A stretch of 64,000 nt of DNA from RH-AL1 sp964244495 (GCA_964244495.1 CAXTIU010000007.1:116116-180115), one strand, 5' to 3'; shown: positions 42,455 to 52,174, counted from the first letter of the stretch. The notes: generated by a model not told the origin, from the sequence alone. Translations and numbers: made by a program.

Positions 42455-44066
42455 CACCCCCCTCCTCGACATCCGTGACCTCACCATCGCCTTCCCCAAC
42501 GCCGGCGGCGCGCGGGCGGTCGACGGCGTCTCCCTGACGCTGGTCAAGGGCCGCACGCTCGCCCTGGTCGGCGAGTCCGGCTCGGGCAAGTCCCTGACCG
42601 CCCTCGCGATTCCCCGCCTGCTGCCGGCCGGCGCCACCGTCGGCGGCGGCGTGCTGTTCGCCGGCGAGGACCTGCTGGCGGCCGGCGAGACGCGGGTGCG
42701 CGCGCTGCGCGGCGCGGCGATCACCATGGTGTTCCAGGAGCCGATGACCTCGCTCAACCCGCTCCACACGATCGAGCGGCAGGTCGGCGAGATGCTCGCC
42801 GTCCATGGTTCGCGCGGGCGGGCCGCGCGGCGCGCGAGGACGCTGGAGCTGCTGGCCGAGGTCGGCATCCGCGATCCCGCCGAACGGCTGGGCGCCTACC
42901 CCCACCAGCTGTCCGGCGGCCAGCGCCAGCGCGTGATGATCGCGATGGCGCTCGCCAACCGGCCGGCGCTCTTCATCGCTGACGAGCCGACCACCGCGCT
43001 CGACGTCACCGTGCAGGCGCAGATCCTCACCCTGCTGAAGGACCTGCAGGCCCGCCACGGCATGGCGATGCTGTTCATCACCCACGACCTCGGCATCGTG
43101 CGCCGCCTCGCCGACGACGTCGCCGTCATGCAGAAGGGCAGGATCGTCGAGACCGGACCCGCCGCCGACGTGTTCGCCCGGCCACGCCACCCCTACACGC
43201 GGATGCTGCTCGCCGCCGAGCCGAAGGGATCGGCGCCGCGACGCGATCCCGCCGCCGCGCCCGTCCTCGCCGTCGAGGACGTGCGCGTGCATTTTCCCAT
43301 CAAGCGGGGCCTGCTGCGCCGCACCGTGGGCATGATCAAGGCGGTCGACGGCGTCAGCCTCGTCGTGCGCGAGGGACAGACGGTCGGCGTCGTCGGCGAG
43401 TCCGGCTCGGGCAAGACCACGCTCGGCCTCGCCATCCTCCGCCTGATCGCCTCGGAGGGCCGCGTCGCCTACCTCGGCCGGCCGATCGAGGGCCTCGGGT
43501 TCAAAGCCATGCGGCCGCTGCGCCGCGACATCCAGGTGGTGTTCCAAGACCCCTACGGATCGCTGTCGCCGCGCATGCCGATCGTCGACATCGTCGGCGA
43601 GGGTCTCGCCGTACAGCGCGGCGGGTTGTCCGTCGCGCGTCGCCGCGAGATGGTCGCCCGCGCCTTGGCCGAGACAGGCCTCGACCCGGCGACGATGGAC
43701 CGCTACCCGCACGAGTTCTCCGGCGGTCAGCGCCAGCGCATCGCGATCGCCCGCGTCATGGTGCTGGAGCCGAAGTTCGTCGTGCTCGACGAGCCGACCT
43801 CGGCCCTCGACATGTCCGTGCAGGCGCAGATCGTCGACCTGCTGCGCGTCCTGCAGGAGACGCACGGGTTGGCCTACCTCTTCATCAGCCACGACCTGCG
43901 GGTCGTGCGCGCGCTCGCCAGCGACATCGTCGTGATGCGCGAGGGCCGCGTGGTCGAGGCCGGTTCAGCCGCCGACATCTTCACGGCGCCCGTGGCCCCC
44001 TACACCAGGGCACTGCTCGACGCCGCCCTGCGCGCTGACGGTCCGGCGGCGGCGGCGCAGCGGTAG
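42447..44066 (+). CDS. yejF: Peptide ABC transporter dual ATPase YejF
   Basis: Cytosolic ATPase of 539 residues with two nucleotide-binding domains in one chain. Domain 1 has GESGSGKS, signature LSGGQRQRV and Walker B LFIADEPTTALD; domain 2 has GESGSGKT, FSGGQRQRI and FVVLDEPTSALD. Both sites look catalytically complete. This double ATPase is typical of yejF, unlike separate DppD/DppF proteins. ATG at 42447 overlaps yejE; a TTG one codon earlier is possible. Last gene of the operon. Confidence 0.96.
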   Translation: MPDTPLLDIRDLTIAFPNAGGARAVDGVSLTLVKGRTLALVGESGSGKSLTALAIPRLLPAGATVGGGVLFAGEDLLAAGETRVRALRGAAITMVFQEPMTSLNPLHTIERQVGEMLAVHGSRGRAARRARTLELLAEVGIRDPAERLGAYPHQLSGGQRQRVMIAMALANRPALFIADEPTTALDVTVQAQILTLLKDLQARHGMAMLFITHDLGIVRRLADDVAVMQKGRIVETGPAADVFARPRHPYTRMLLAAEPKGSAPRRDPAAAPVLAVEDVRVHFPIKRGLLRRTVGMIKAVDGVSLVVREGQTVGVVGESGSGKTTLGLAILRLIASEGRVAYLGRPIEGLGFKAMRPLRRDIQVVFQDPYGSLSPRMPIVDIVGEGLAVQRGGLSVARRREMVARALAETGLDPATMDRYPHEFSGGQRQRIAIARVMVLEPKFVVLDEPTSALDMSVQAQIVDLLRVLQETHGLAYLFISHDLRVVRALASDIVVMREGRVVEAGSAADIFTAPVAPYTRALLDAALRADGPAAAAQR

Positions 44067-44079
44067 CCGCCGCCCGCGG

Positions 44080-45660
44080 TCACGGCTGCGCCGCGACCGG
44101 GATCGGCTGCGCGATCTGGCCGCGCGGCGCGAGCGTGGGCGGCCGCACGGCGCGGGCGTCGGGATAGGTCAGCTCCCAGCCGCCGCCCAGCGCCCTGTAC
44201 AGCGCGACGAGGTCCGCCGACACGTTGGTCGTGCTCTGTGCCAGCTGCTGCTCGGCGCTGAGCACCGTCTGCGCGTTGTTGAGCAGGGTGGTGATGTCGG
44301 CCACGCCCTGATCGTAGCGCGAGCGCGCGAACGTCAGCGCCAGCCTGGCGTGCTCGACCTGGGCGCGCAGCCGGTCGCGCCGCAGCTGCTCCGTCTTGTA
44401 GGAGGTCAGCGAATTGACCACGTCGTGCCAGGCGTTGAGCACCGCGCGGTGATAGGCGATCGCGGCCTGCTGCTGGCCCTTCTCCTGCATCTCGAGGTTC
44501 GCCTTCAGCCTGCCGCCCTGAAAGATCGGCAGCGTGATGGAGGGGCCGACCTGCATGTATTGCAGCGAGGTGCCCTTGAAGAGGTTCTTCGGCTCGAGCG
44601 CCTGAAACGTGGGGTCGGCGTTGAGGCGCACCGACGGAAAGAACTCGGCGATCGCGACGCCGACGTTGGCGACCGCCGCGTGGAGCTGCGCCTCCGCCTC
44701 GCGGACGTCGGGGCGCCGGCGCGCCAGCTCGGAGGGCAGGCCGACCGGCACGCGGGGCGGGTTCGGCGGCACCGCCCGGGTGGGGGTCAGCTCCTTGGAC
44801 AGCCCGAGCGGCGGCTCGTCGAGCAGGAAGGAGATGGCGTTGATGCCCTGCAGCTCCTGCTGCTGAAGCTGCGGGATCTGCGCCTTGACCGATTCGACCT
44901 GGGCGGCGGCGCTCTCCGTGTCGAGCCCGGTGACGAGACCCTTCTCCTGCCGGATGCGGGTGACGCCGAGGATGTCCTCGTCGACCTTGAGGTTGTCGCG
45001 GGCGACCCGCAGCAGCTCCTGGGTGCCGCGCAGGTTGACGTAGTCGCGGGCGAGTTCGGCGAGCATCGACACCAGCATGTCGCGGCGCATCTCGGCGTTC
45101 TGCACGAGCTGGGCGTCGGCGGCCTCGATCTGGCGCACCACGTGGCCCCACAGGTCGAGTTCCCAGGCGGCGTTGAGACCGACCGTGTAGTTGTTGAAGC
45201 CGGTGAGGAGCTGGTTGCCGCCGGTGGACCCCGAACCCGATCCGCCGGTGGTGGTCAACGGGACCAGCTTGAAGAGGCTGTTGGCGCTGAACTGCTCGCG
45301 GTAGTCGGAGCCGGTGCCGTTCAGCGTCGGCAGCTGGGCCGACGCGGTGGACGCGACCTGCGCCCGGCTCTGCGCGACGCGGAGCGTCGCGGTGCGGACG
45401 TCGAGGTTCTCGTCGGCGACCCGGGCCTCCAGGCGCGTCAGGATGGGATCGTGGAAGATCCGCCACCATTCGGCGTTGGTCGGCGCGTCCGATGTCCCCG
45501 CGAGCACCGGCACCGGCGCCACCGCCGCCTTGCCCGTGTCGAGGTAGGTTCGGCTGTCGGCTGTGACCGGCACGGGCGCCTTGAAGTCCGGGCCGACCAC
45601 GCAGCCGGCCAGCGCCACTGCGGCGCAACCCGACGCCATGAGGCGAAGAAGTCGAATCAT
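44080..45660 (-). CDS. RND/MFS efflux outer membrane lipoprotein (NodT/OprM family)
   Basis: TolC-like outer-membrane channel of 526 residues. The signal ends LAGC (Cys about 20), a lipid-attachment site. The two OEP repeats hold GSDYREQFSAN, ELDLWGHVVRQIEAADAQ and PSELARRRPDVREAEAQL, all typical of the NodT branch. It is the third gene of the emrA-emrB-channel operon, with its ATG one base beyond the emrB stop, so it should supply the outer-membrane exit. Convergent with yejF. Confidence 0.93.
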   Translation of the reverse strand: MIRLLRLMASGCAAVALAGCVVGPDFKAPVPVTADSRTYLDTGKAAVAPVPVLAGTSDAPTNAEWWRIFHDPILTRLEARVADENLDVRTATLRVAQSRAQVASTASAQLPTLNGTGSDYREQFSANSLFKLVPLTTTGGSGSGSTGGNQLLTGFNNYTVGLNAAWELDLWGHVVRQIEAADAQLVQNAEMRRDMLVSMLAELARDYVNLRGTQELLRVARDNLKVDEDILGVTRIRQEKGLVTGLDTESAAAQVESVKAQIPQLQQQELQGINAISFLLDEPPLGLSKELTPTRAVPPNPPRVPVGLPSELARRRPDVREAEAQLHAAVANVGVAIAEFFPSVRLNADPTFQALEPKNLFKGTSLQYMQVGPSITLPIFQGGRLKANLEMQEKGQQQAAIAYHRAVLNAWHDVVNSLTSYKTEQLRRDRLRAQVEHARLALTFARSRYDQGVADITTLLNNAQTVLSAEQQLAQSTTNVSADLVALYRALGGGWELTYPDARAVRPPTLAPRGQIAQPIPVAAQP

Positions 45661-45661
45661 C

Positions 45662-47320
45662 TCAATGTCCGCCGCCGCCACCTGACGCCGTTTTCTTTGA
45701 GATCAGCAGACAGAACGGAATGATGCAAAAGGCAATCGCCGACGCGTAGAGAAAGATGTTCCCGTAAGCCAAAACCGACGCCTGTTTCAAATATGTCTGG
45801 TACAGCTGACCGACCGCGGCGTCGTGAAGGCCGGCCGTCGGGCGGCCCAGCGAGCGCAGGGACTGCTCGGCCTGCGACACGTAATTGTTGTAGGGCTGGT
45901 AGAGCGCCGTCATCGACTTGGAGATGTTCGCCTGGTCGGCCTGGGTGCGTTCGGTGACGAAGGCCGTCGAGAGCGAGATGCCGATCGATCCCGCGACGTT
46001 GCGGGCCATCGAGTACAGCGCCGCCCCGTCGCTGCGGTAGCGCTGCGGCAGGGTCAGGTAGGCGATCTGCGAGATGGGCACGAACAGGAACGCCAGCGCC
46101 GCCGACTGGGACGAGCGCATCAGCACGAGGGTGCCGTAATCGATGCCCGGCACGAGGCCGCTCGAGTACACGAGGGCGCACCCCATCAGGAAGAAACCGA
46201 ACATGACGATGTAGCGCGTCTGCACGCGCTTCATGATCTGCCCGACGATCGGGATGAGGCAGATGACCACGAGGCCGCCCGGCGACAGCACGAGGCCGGA
46301 CAGGTAGGCGGTGTAGCCGAGGTCCTGCTGCGAGAACTGCGGGATGAGGACCGAGCTCGCGTAGAGGATCCCACCCATCGCCGCCACCAGGATGCAGCCG
46401 GTCGCGAAGTTCTTGTCCTTGAACACGTCGAGGTTGACGATGGGGTTCTTGGCCGTCAGCAGCCAGGCGATCGCGCCGAAGATGCCGAGGAAGCCGATGA
46501 CGGCCATGGTGACGATGAAGGGCGACCCGAACCAGTTGTCGTCCTCGCCGCGGTCGATCATGACCTGGAAGCAGCCGAGCCCGACGGTGATCAGCGACAG
46601 CCCGATGTAGTCGATGCCCCGCTTGCGCTTCTGCTTGGCCTTCTCCCACGGCGGGTCCTCCACCAGGATGAAGTTGAGGATCACGGCGAGCGCGCCGACC
46701 GGGATGTTGACGAAGAAGATCCAGCGCCACGTCGACTGGTCGGTGATGTAGCCGCCCAGCGTCGGCCCGAGCACGGGCGCCACGATGGTGGCGATGGCGG
46801 TGATCCCGAAGGCGGCGCCGCGCTTGGCCGGCTCGAACGTGTCGAGGATGATGGACTGCTGGTTGGGCTGCAACCCGCCGCCGAAGAAGCCCTGCATCGC
46901 GCGAAAGATGATGATCTGCGCGAGCGAGGTCGAGATGCCGCACAGGAACGAGCACACGGTGAACATGGCGATGCAGATGAGGAAGTAGCGCTTGCGCCCG
47001 ATCGTGTCGGAGAGCCAGCCCGATACGGTCAGCACGATGGCGTTGGCGACGAGGTAGGCGGTGAGCGCGTAGGTCGCCTCGTCGTTCGACACCGACAGCG
47101 ATCCCGCGATGTAGGGGAGCGCCACGTTGACAATGGTGGTGTCGAGGATCTCCATGAAGGCCGCCATGGTGACCACCACCGCGATCAGCCAGGGGTTGAA
47201 GGACGGCTTCCAGCCCGCGCCCTGCTGGTCGCCGGCGGCTTTGCCAGGCGCCTTGCGCTTGCTTCTCCCGCTCGAGCCCTTGCCGTTCGAGCCCCGTCCC
47301 GCGGCTTGCGCCGCGCTCAT
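45662..47320 (-). CDS. emrB: EmrB-type MFS drug exporter (DHA2, 14 TM)
   Basis: Proton-driven inner-membrane exporter of 552 residues with about fourteen helices. A basic Gly/Ser/Lys-rich cytosolic N terminus of about 40 residues precedes helix 1 (MEILDTTIVNVALPYIAG, the DHA2 signature). GWLSDTIGRKRYF is motif A and APVLGPTLGGYI motif C. It pairs with the EmrA-like adaptor (ATGA overlap at 47317-47320) and the OprM-like channel. Substrates are probably amphipathic drugs or phenolics; this is a family-based inference. Confidence 0.94.
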   Translation of the reverse strand: MSAAQAAGRGSNGKGSSGRSKRKAPGKAAGDQQGAGWKPSFNPWLIAVVVTMAAFMEILDTTIVNVALPYIAGSLSVSNDEATYALTAYLVANAIVLTVSGWLSDTIGRKRYFLICIAMFTVCSFLCGISTSLAQIIIFRAMQGFFGGGLQPNQQSIILDTFEPAKRGAAFGITAIATIVAPVLGPTLGGYITDQSTWRWIFFVNIPVGALAVILNFILVEDPPWEKAKQKRKRGIDYIGLSLITVGLGCFQVMIDRGEDDNWFGSPFIVTMAVIGFLGIFGAIAWLLTAKNPIVNLDVFKDKNFATGCILVAAMGGILYASSVLIPQFSQQDLGYTAYLSGLVLSPGGLVVICLIPIVGQIMKRVQTRYIVMFGFFLMGCALVYSSGLVPGIDYGTLVLMRSSQSAALAFLFVPISQIAYLTLPQRYRSDGAALYSMARNVAGSIGISLSTAFVTERTQADQANISKSMTALYQPYNNYVSQAEQSLRSLGRPTAGLHDAAVGQLYQTYLKQASVLAYGNIFLYASAIAFCIIPFCLLISKKTASGGGGGH

Positions 47321-48549
47321 CGGACGGTGACCGCGGGCTCGACGGAGAGGCCGAGCGGCAACGGCAGGGTCGGGTCCATGCCGGAGTCGATGACGATCTT
47401 GACCGGCACACGCTGCACGATCTTGACGAAATTGCCGGTCGCGTTCTCGGCGGGGAAGGCCGAGAAGCGCGACCCGGAGCCGGATTGGATCGAATCGACG
47501 TGCCCGCGCAACTTGAGGGTGGGGTAGGCGTCGACGGTGATGATCACGCTCTGCCCCGAGCGCATCAGGTTGAGTTGCGTTTCCTTGAAGTTGGCGGTGA
47601 CCCAGACGTCGGGCGAAACGATGCTGAAGATCTGCTGGCCGGCCGTGACGTAGTTGCCCTTCTCCACGTTGCGCTTGGTGATCCAGCCGTCCTGCGGCGC
47701 CCTCACCACCGTGTAGGAAAGATTCAGGTTGGCCTGGGCGAGCTGGGCCTGCGCCTGCTCGCCCTGGCCGGAAAGCTGCCGGACCTGCGCCTCCGTTTCC
47801 CCGATCTGCTGCTGAACCGGCTCGGCCTGCACCACGCGCGATTGCATCAGCAGCACCTGTGCCTGCGCGTTCTGCAGGTTGGAGGTCGCGGCGTCGACGT
47901 CCTGCTGAGTGGTCGCCTGGCGCGGCAGGCTCTTCTGGCGGGCGAAGTCGGCCTGCCGCTGCACGAGGCTCGCCTTGGCGGCGTCCAGGTTCGCCTGCGC
48001 CGCCTGCAGGGCGGCGGGGAAGTTCTTCTTGGCGACCTCGGCGTTGAGCTTCTGGCCGCTCAGTTGCGCCTTGGCGGTGTCGAGCGTCGCCTGGTTCTGG
48101 TCGCGCGTGTTGATGTACTGGCGCGGGTCGATGTGAATCAGCGCGTCGCCCTTGCGGACGAACTGGTTGTCCGTCACGTCGAGCGAGACGACTTGGCCGG
48201 CGATCTGCGGTGCGATCTGGATCGCGCGGCCATCGGTGAAGGCGTCGTCGGTGTCCTCGATGTTCTTGTTGGCTAAATAGTAGTACAGGCCGCCGAGCAC
48301 GCCGAGCAGCAGGACCAGGATGACGACGCCTATGACGATCGGGCGCCGCTTCTTGCGGGTCGCCTGGTCCTCGCCCGTTTGCTTGGCATGGTCGTCGCCC
48401 TCGTCCGAGTCGTGCTGGTCGTCGCTCTCATCCTCTTGGGCGTGCTGCGCGTCGTCGGGCTTCGTCGGCTTCTCGTCGCTCGGCCGCTCGCGCGTCTTCA
48501 CTTCCGCCGTGTCCGGGCCATCGTGCGTGTGGAGATCGCTGCGTGTCAT
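47317..48549 (-). CDS. emrA: EmrA-type periplasmic adaptor (HlyD family)
   Basis: Membrane-fusion protein of 410 residues linking EmrB to the outer-membrane channel. The cytosolic N terminus (about 1-68) is unusually long and rich in Asp, His, Glu and Lys (HAQEDESDDQHDSDEGDDHA). One membrane helix follows (about 70-92), then the biotinyl-lipoyl strand DDAFTDGRAIQIAPQIAGQV, a coiled-coil hairpin (about 165-255) and the beta-barrel VRAPQDGWITKRNVEKGNYV. First gene of the operon, divergent from the TetR gene. Confidence 0.94.
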   Translation of the reverse strand: MTRSDLHTHDGPDTAEVKTRERPSDEKPTKPDDAQHAQEDESDDQHDSDEGDDHAKQTGEDQATRKKRRPIVIGVVILVLLLGVLGGLYYYLANKNIEDTDDAFTDGRAIQIAPQIAGQVVSLDVTDNQFVRKGDALIHIDPRQYINTRDQNQATLDTAKAQLSGQKLNAEVAKKNFPAALQAAQANLDAAKASLVQRQADFARQKSLPRQATTQQDVDAATSNLQNAQAQVLLMQSRVVQAEPVQQQIGETEAQVRQLSGQGEQAQAQLAQANLNLSYTVVRAPQDGWITKRNVEKGNYVTAGQQIFSIVSPDVWVTANFKETQLNLMRSGQSVIITVDAYPTLKLRGHVDSIQSGSGSRFSAFPAENATGNFVKIVQRVPVKIVIDSGMDPTLPLPLGLSVEPAVTVR

Positions 48550-48584
48550 GCTTCAACCCGTTACGACGATTCGCGCGTCGGCCC

Positions 48585-48641
48585 GGTTCCGGGTTGCCGC
48601 GCCCATTTTTTGATGCTTGTGTGCGCGGCGGCAACCGAACC
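48585..48641. promoter_or_regulatory. Candidate TetR operator between emrA and the regulator gene
   Basis: Imperfect inverted repeat: left arm GGTTCCGGGTTGCCGCG (48585-48601), right arm CGCGGCGGCAACCGAACC (48624-48641). The core GGTTGCCGC / GCGGCAACC is perfect. It is centred in the 121-base divergent promoter region. A TATAAAT (48654-48660) near the regulator start may be its -10 box. Binding is inferred. Confidence 0.55.
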
Positions 48642-48670
48642 CGCCGGTTCGCCTATAAATCAGGAAGCCG

Positions 48671-49336
48671 ATGTCCGCGTCAACCGTGCAGACCACGCCC
48701 TGTCCCCTGCTCGGTCCGGTCCCGCGGGGCGAGAAGAGGCGGCTCGAAATCGCCGCCGTCGCGGAGATCGTGTTCTTCGAGAACGGTTTCTCGGACACGA
48801 CGATGCAGATGATCGCCGCCCGCGCCGGTGCGTCCAAGGAGACGCTGTACCGACACTTCGGCAGCAAGGAAGGGTTGTTCGCCGAGATCGTCGAGACCCG
48901 CGCGAAGGTTTTCCTCCACGGCATCGAGGAGAACTTCGAGCGGCCCGGTTCCGTCGGCGACGTGTTGCGCGACCTGGGTCTGCGCATGCTGGACGCGATG
49001 GTCGAGCCGCTCGCCATCTCGCTCTGCCGCACCGTCGTGTCCGAAATGCCGCGCAACCCCGAACTCGGCCGCATCTTCTACGCCGGCGGCCCGGAGCGCG
49101 TGCGCCGGCGGCTGGCCGAGTTCCTGGCGGCGGCGCGCGAGCGCGGCGAGCTGACCTGCCCCGATCCGGTCCTCGCCTCGCGCGTCTTCCTCGGCGCGAT
49201 CTACTCCGAATATCACCTCATGCGGCTGGTGCTGGAAGCGCCGCCGGCGGTCTCGCGCGTCCAGAGCAGGGCGCACGTCGACGAGATCGTCGCCATGATG
49301 CTCGAGCGCTACGCCGTGCGCGCCGGCGCCGGTTGA
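48671..49336 (+). CDS. TetR family transcriptional regulator
   Basis: A 221-residue repressor. The N-terminal helix-turn-helix is AEIVFFENGFSDTTMQMIAARAGASKETLYRHFGSKE split over about residues 31-68, fully typical. The C-terminal ligand domain resembles the AefR/TetR_C_7 type (LISLCRTVV region reads EPLAISLCRTVVSEMPRNPELGRIFY). AGGAAG precedes ATG 48671. It is divergent from emrAB-oprM, so it most likely represses that efflux operon and itself. Confidence 0.93.
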   Translation: MSASTVQTTPCPLLGPVPRGEKRRLEIAAVAEIVFFENGFSDTTMQMIAARAGASKETLYRHFGSKEGLFAEIVETRAKVFLHGIEENFERPGSVGDVLRDLGLRMLDAMVEPLAISLCRTVVSEMPRNPELGRIFYAGGPERVRRRLAEFLAAARERGELTCPDPVLASRVFLGAIYSEYHLMRLVLEAPPAVSRVQSRAHVDEIVAMMLERYAVRAGAG

Positions 49337-49431
49337 CATCGGGGCCCACGGTCGTCGCGCCTCGTTTGAACCCGCGTCGGCGATCCGTTATCGGGGAGCG
49401 ACGCAACAACCCTCGCCGGGGTGGGACCATC

Positions 49432-50424
49432 ATGCTCGACCAGCCAGCCGCCGCTCCGACGACCGCCCCCCTCCGCCACGATTGGAGCGTCGACGAGATC
49501 GTGCGCGTCCACGACCAGCCGCTCCTCGACCTCATCGCGGCGGCGAACGCGGTGCATCGCGCCCACCACGACCCGAGCGACGTGCAGCGGGCGAGCCTCC
49601 TCTCGATCAAGACCGGCGGCTGCCCGGAGGATTGCGCCTACTGCCCGCAGTCGGCCCACCATCGCGAGGTGAAACTCGACCGCGTCGACCTCATGCATCC
49701 CGCCGCCGTCCTGGCGCTCGCCAAGCGCGCCAAGGCGGCCGGCGCCGACCGCTTCTGCATGGGCGCCGCCTGGCGCTCCGTGCGCGACGGCCGCGAGTTC
49801 GACGCCGTGCTGACCATGGTGGAGGGCGTGCGCGCGCTGGGCATGGAGGCCTGCGTCACGCTCGGCATGCTGAACGCCGCGCAGGCCGGCCGGCTGAAGG
49901 AGGCGGGTCTGACCGCCTACAACCACAACCTCGACACCGGGCCGGATTTCTACGAGGCGATCATCTCCACCCGCACCTACGACGACCGGCTCGCCACCCT
50001 GCGCGCCGTGCGCGGCGCCGGCATCGCCATGTGCTGCGGCGGCATCGTCGGCATGGGCGAGGGCGTGCGCGATCGCGCGGCGATGCTGCAGGTGCTGGCC
50101 GGCTTCGACCCCCATCCCGAGAGCGTGCCGATCAACGCGCTCGTGCCGGTCGCCGGCACGCCGCTCGCCGACCAGGCCAGGGTCGACCCCCTCGACCTCG
50201 TCCGCATGATCGCCACGACGCGGATCGTCATGCCGCGGGCGCGCGTGAGGCTGTCGGCCGGGCGCTCGTCGCTGTCGACGGAAGCCCAGGTGCTGTGCAT
50301 GACCGCCGGCGCGAACTCGATCTTCTACGGCGAGGTGCTGCTGACGACGCCTAACGCGGAGGTCGGTGCCGACGACGCCCTGTTCGCCGCGCTCGGTGCC
50401 CGTGGGACACACGCGGCCGCCTAG
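49432..50424 (+). CDS. bioB: Biotin synthase
   Basis: Radical-SAM enzyme that inserts sulfur into dethiobiotin. The 330-residue protein has the CxxxCxxC cluster site GCPEDCAYCPQS (Cys64, 68, 71), with further [2Fe-2S] ligands in CMGAAWR and TCVTLG-like EACVTLGML. YNHNLDTGPDFYEAIISTRTYDDRL and the terminal Arg in RLSAGRSS are family hallmarks. ATG at 49432; the much longer upstream frame is non-coding. No other bio gene is in the window. Its stop overlaps the pgm stop by 3 bases at a CTAG. Confidence 0.97.
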   Translation: MLDQPAAAPTTAPLRHDWSVDEIVRVHDQPLLDLIAAANAVHRAHHDPSDVQRASLLSIKTGGCPEDCAYCPQSAHHREVKLDRVDLMHPAAVLALAKRAKAAGADRFCMGAAWRSVRDGREFDAVLTMVEGVRALGMEACVTLGMLNAAQAGRLKEAGLTAYNHNLDTGPDFYEAIISTRTYDDRLATLRAVRGAGIAMCCGGIVGMGEGVRDRAAMLQVLAGFDPHPESVPINALVPVAGTPLADQARVDPLDLVRMIATTRIVMPRARVRLSAGRSSLSTEAQVLCMTAGANSIFYGEVLLTTPNAEVGADDALFAALGARGTHAAA

Positions 50425-52052
50425 GTGACCACGCTCGGCGCCTCGCGCCCGGTGCGTGCCCTGATGCCGGCCACGTTCTCCGCGATGGCGATGAGCGGGG
50501 CAAGCGCGGCCTGCGTCTCCTCGGCCTGCCGGGCGACGTCCGGCTCGAATCGCTCGATGTAGACGCGCAGCGTCGCCCCGACCGTCCCGGTGCCGGAAAG
50601 CCGGACCACGATGCGCGACCCGTCGGTGAACATCACCCGGATGCCCTGCCTCGTCGTCGACGAGCCGTCCACGGGATCGGTGTAGGCGAAGTCGTCGGCC
50701 GTCCCGACCGTGAAGGCCCCGAACGCGCGGCCGGGCAGAGTGGCGAGCTGTTCGCGCAGGTGCGTCATCAGCCCGTTGGCGGCATCCGACGCCACCTCCT
50801 CGTAGTCGTGGCGCGTGTAGTAGTTGCGACCATACGTGCGCCAGTGCTCCTCCACGATCGCCTTCACCGGCTGGCGGCGAACGGCGAGGATGTTCAGCCA
50901 CAGCAGCACCGCCCAAAGCCCGTCCTTCTCGCGGACGTGGTTCGAGCCGGTGCCGGCGCTCTCCTCGCCGCACAGGGTGGCGAGGCCGGCGTCGAGCAGG
51001 GTGCCGAAGAACTTCCAGCCGGTCGGCGTCTCGTGGAGGCCGACGCCGAGCTTGGCCGCCACCCGGTCGGCGGCGCCGGACGTCGGCATGGAGCGGGCGA
51101 TGCCGGCGATCCCGCCCGCGTAGCCCGGCGCGAGGTGGGCGTTGGCGGCGAGCACGGCCAGGCTGTCGGACGGGGTGACGAACAGCCCGCGCCCGATGAT
51201 GAGGTTGCGGTCGCCGTCGCCGTCCGACGCCGCGCCGAGGTCGGGGGCGTCGGGCCCCATCATCAGGTCGAACAAAGCCTTGGAGTGCACGAGGTTGGGA
51301 TCGGGGTGGCCGCCGCCGAAGTCGGGGCTGGGCACGGCGTTGACGACGCTCGCCGCCGGCGCGCCGAGCGCCTCGACGAGGATCGCCTGCGCGTAGGGGC
51401 CGGTGACGGCGTGCATCGCGTCGAAACGGAGCGTCAGCCCGCCGGCGATCGCGGCGCGGATCGCGGGGAAGTCGAACAGGGTCTCCATCAGCGCCTGGTA
51501 GTCGGCGACGGGATCGATCACCTCGACGTCCATGGCGCCGAGCGCGCGGGTGCCGAGCGTGTCGAGGTCGACGTCGGATGCGACCAGGATCTTGTAGCGG
51601 GTGATCGTCTCCGTGCGGGCGTAGATCGCCTCGGTGATCGCTTCCGGCGCCGGACCGCCGTTGCCGATGTTGACCTTGATGCCGAAGTCGCCGTGCGGGC
51701 CGCCGGGGTTGTGCGAGGCCGACAGGATGAAGCCGCCGTGGGCGTCCCGGGCGCGGATCACGCAGGAGGCGGCCGGTGTCGACAGCAGCCCGCCCCGCCC
51801 GACCAGCGCGCGCGCGACCCCGTTCGCCGCCGCCATGCGCAGGATGACCTGGATCGCCTCGCGGTTGAAGGTGCGGCCGTCGCCGCCGACCACCAACGTC
51901 TGGCCGGCGAGGTCGGGCAGCGCGTCGAAGATCGCCTGCACGAAGTTCTCGAGGTAGTGCGGCGCCTGGAACACCCGCACCTTCTTGCGCAGTCCCGACG
52001 TGCCGGGCTTCTGGCCCGCGATGGGTGTGGTGTCGACGATCGTGATGTCCAT
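50421..52052 (-). CDS. pgm: Phosphoglucomutase (alpha-D-glucose)
   Basis: Interconverts glucose-1- and glucose-6-phosphate. The 543-residue protein is of the eukaryote-like PGM1 type. Phosphoserine loop ILSASHNPGG (Ser113), Mg-binding ASDGDGDRN, sugar-binding GEESAG, and the phosphate loop in VVRLSGTGTVGATLR are visible. Start ATG 52052 gives MDITIVDTTPIAGQKPGTSGLRKK split here as two parts, the normal N terminus; the frame extends upstream without support. It should feed GlgC, encoded 2.4 kb away. Confidence 0.97.
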   Translation of the reverse strand: MDITIVDTTPIAGQKPGTSGLRKKVRVFQAPHYLENFVQAIFDALPDLAGQTLVVGGDGRTFNREAIQVILRMAAANGVARALVGRGGLLSTPAASCVIRARDAHGGFILSASHNPGGPHGDFGIKVNIGNGGPAPEAITEAIYARTETITRYKILVASDVDLDTLGTRALGAMDVEVIDPVADYQALMETLFDFPAIRAAIAGGLTLRFDAMHAVTGPYAQAILVEALGAPAASVVNAVPSPDFGGGHPDPNLVHSKALFDLMMGPDAPDLGAASDGDGDRNLIIGRGLFVTPSDSLAVLAANAHLAPGYAGGIAGIARSMPTSGAADRVAAKLGVGLHETPTGWKFFGTLLDAGLATLCGEESAGTGSNHVREKDGLWAVLLWLNILAVRRQPVKAIVEEHWRTYGRNYYTRHDYEEVASDAANGLMTHLREQLATLPGRAFGAFTVGTADDFAYTDPVDGSSTTRQGIRVMFTDGSRIVVRLSGTGTVGATLRVYIERFEPDVARQAEETQAALAPLIAIAENVAGIRARTGREAPSVVT

Positions 52053-52174
52053 GGCCCGCGTCCCTCCGTGCCGCCCGCAGCCGATGACGCGGGGGCGGCG
52101 CCGCGTCAAGCGCCACGTGATCGCCGGCGCGTCATACAGGATCGCCACGGCTTCAATTATAAACGCATGGCTTT

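Noticed and set aside
48379..50424. 681-codon plus-strand frame covering the TetR gene and bioB
   Set aside because: Only the part from 49432 is biotin synthase; the upstream part is Arg/Pro-rich noise over the TetR gene and the gap.
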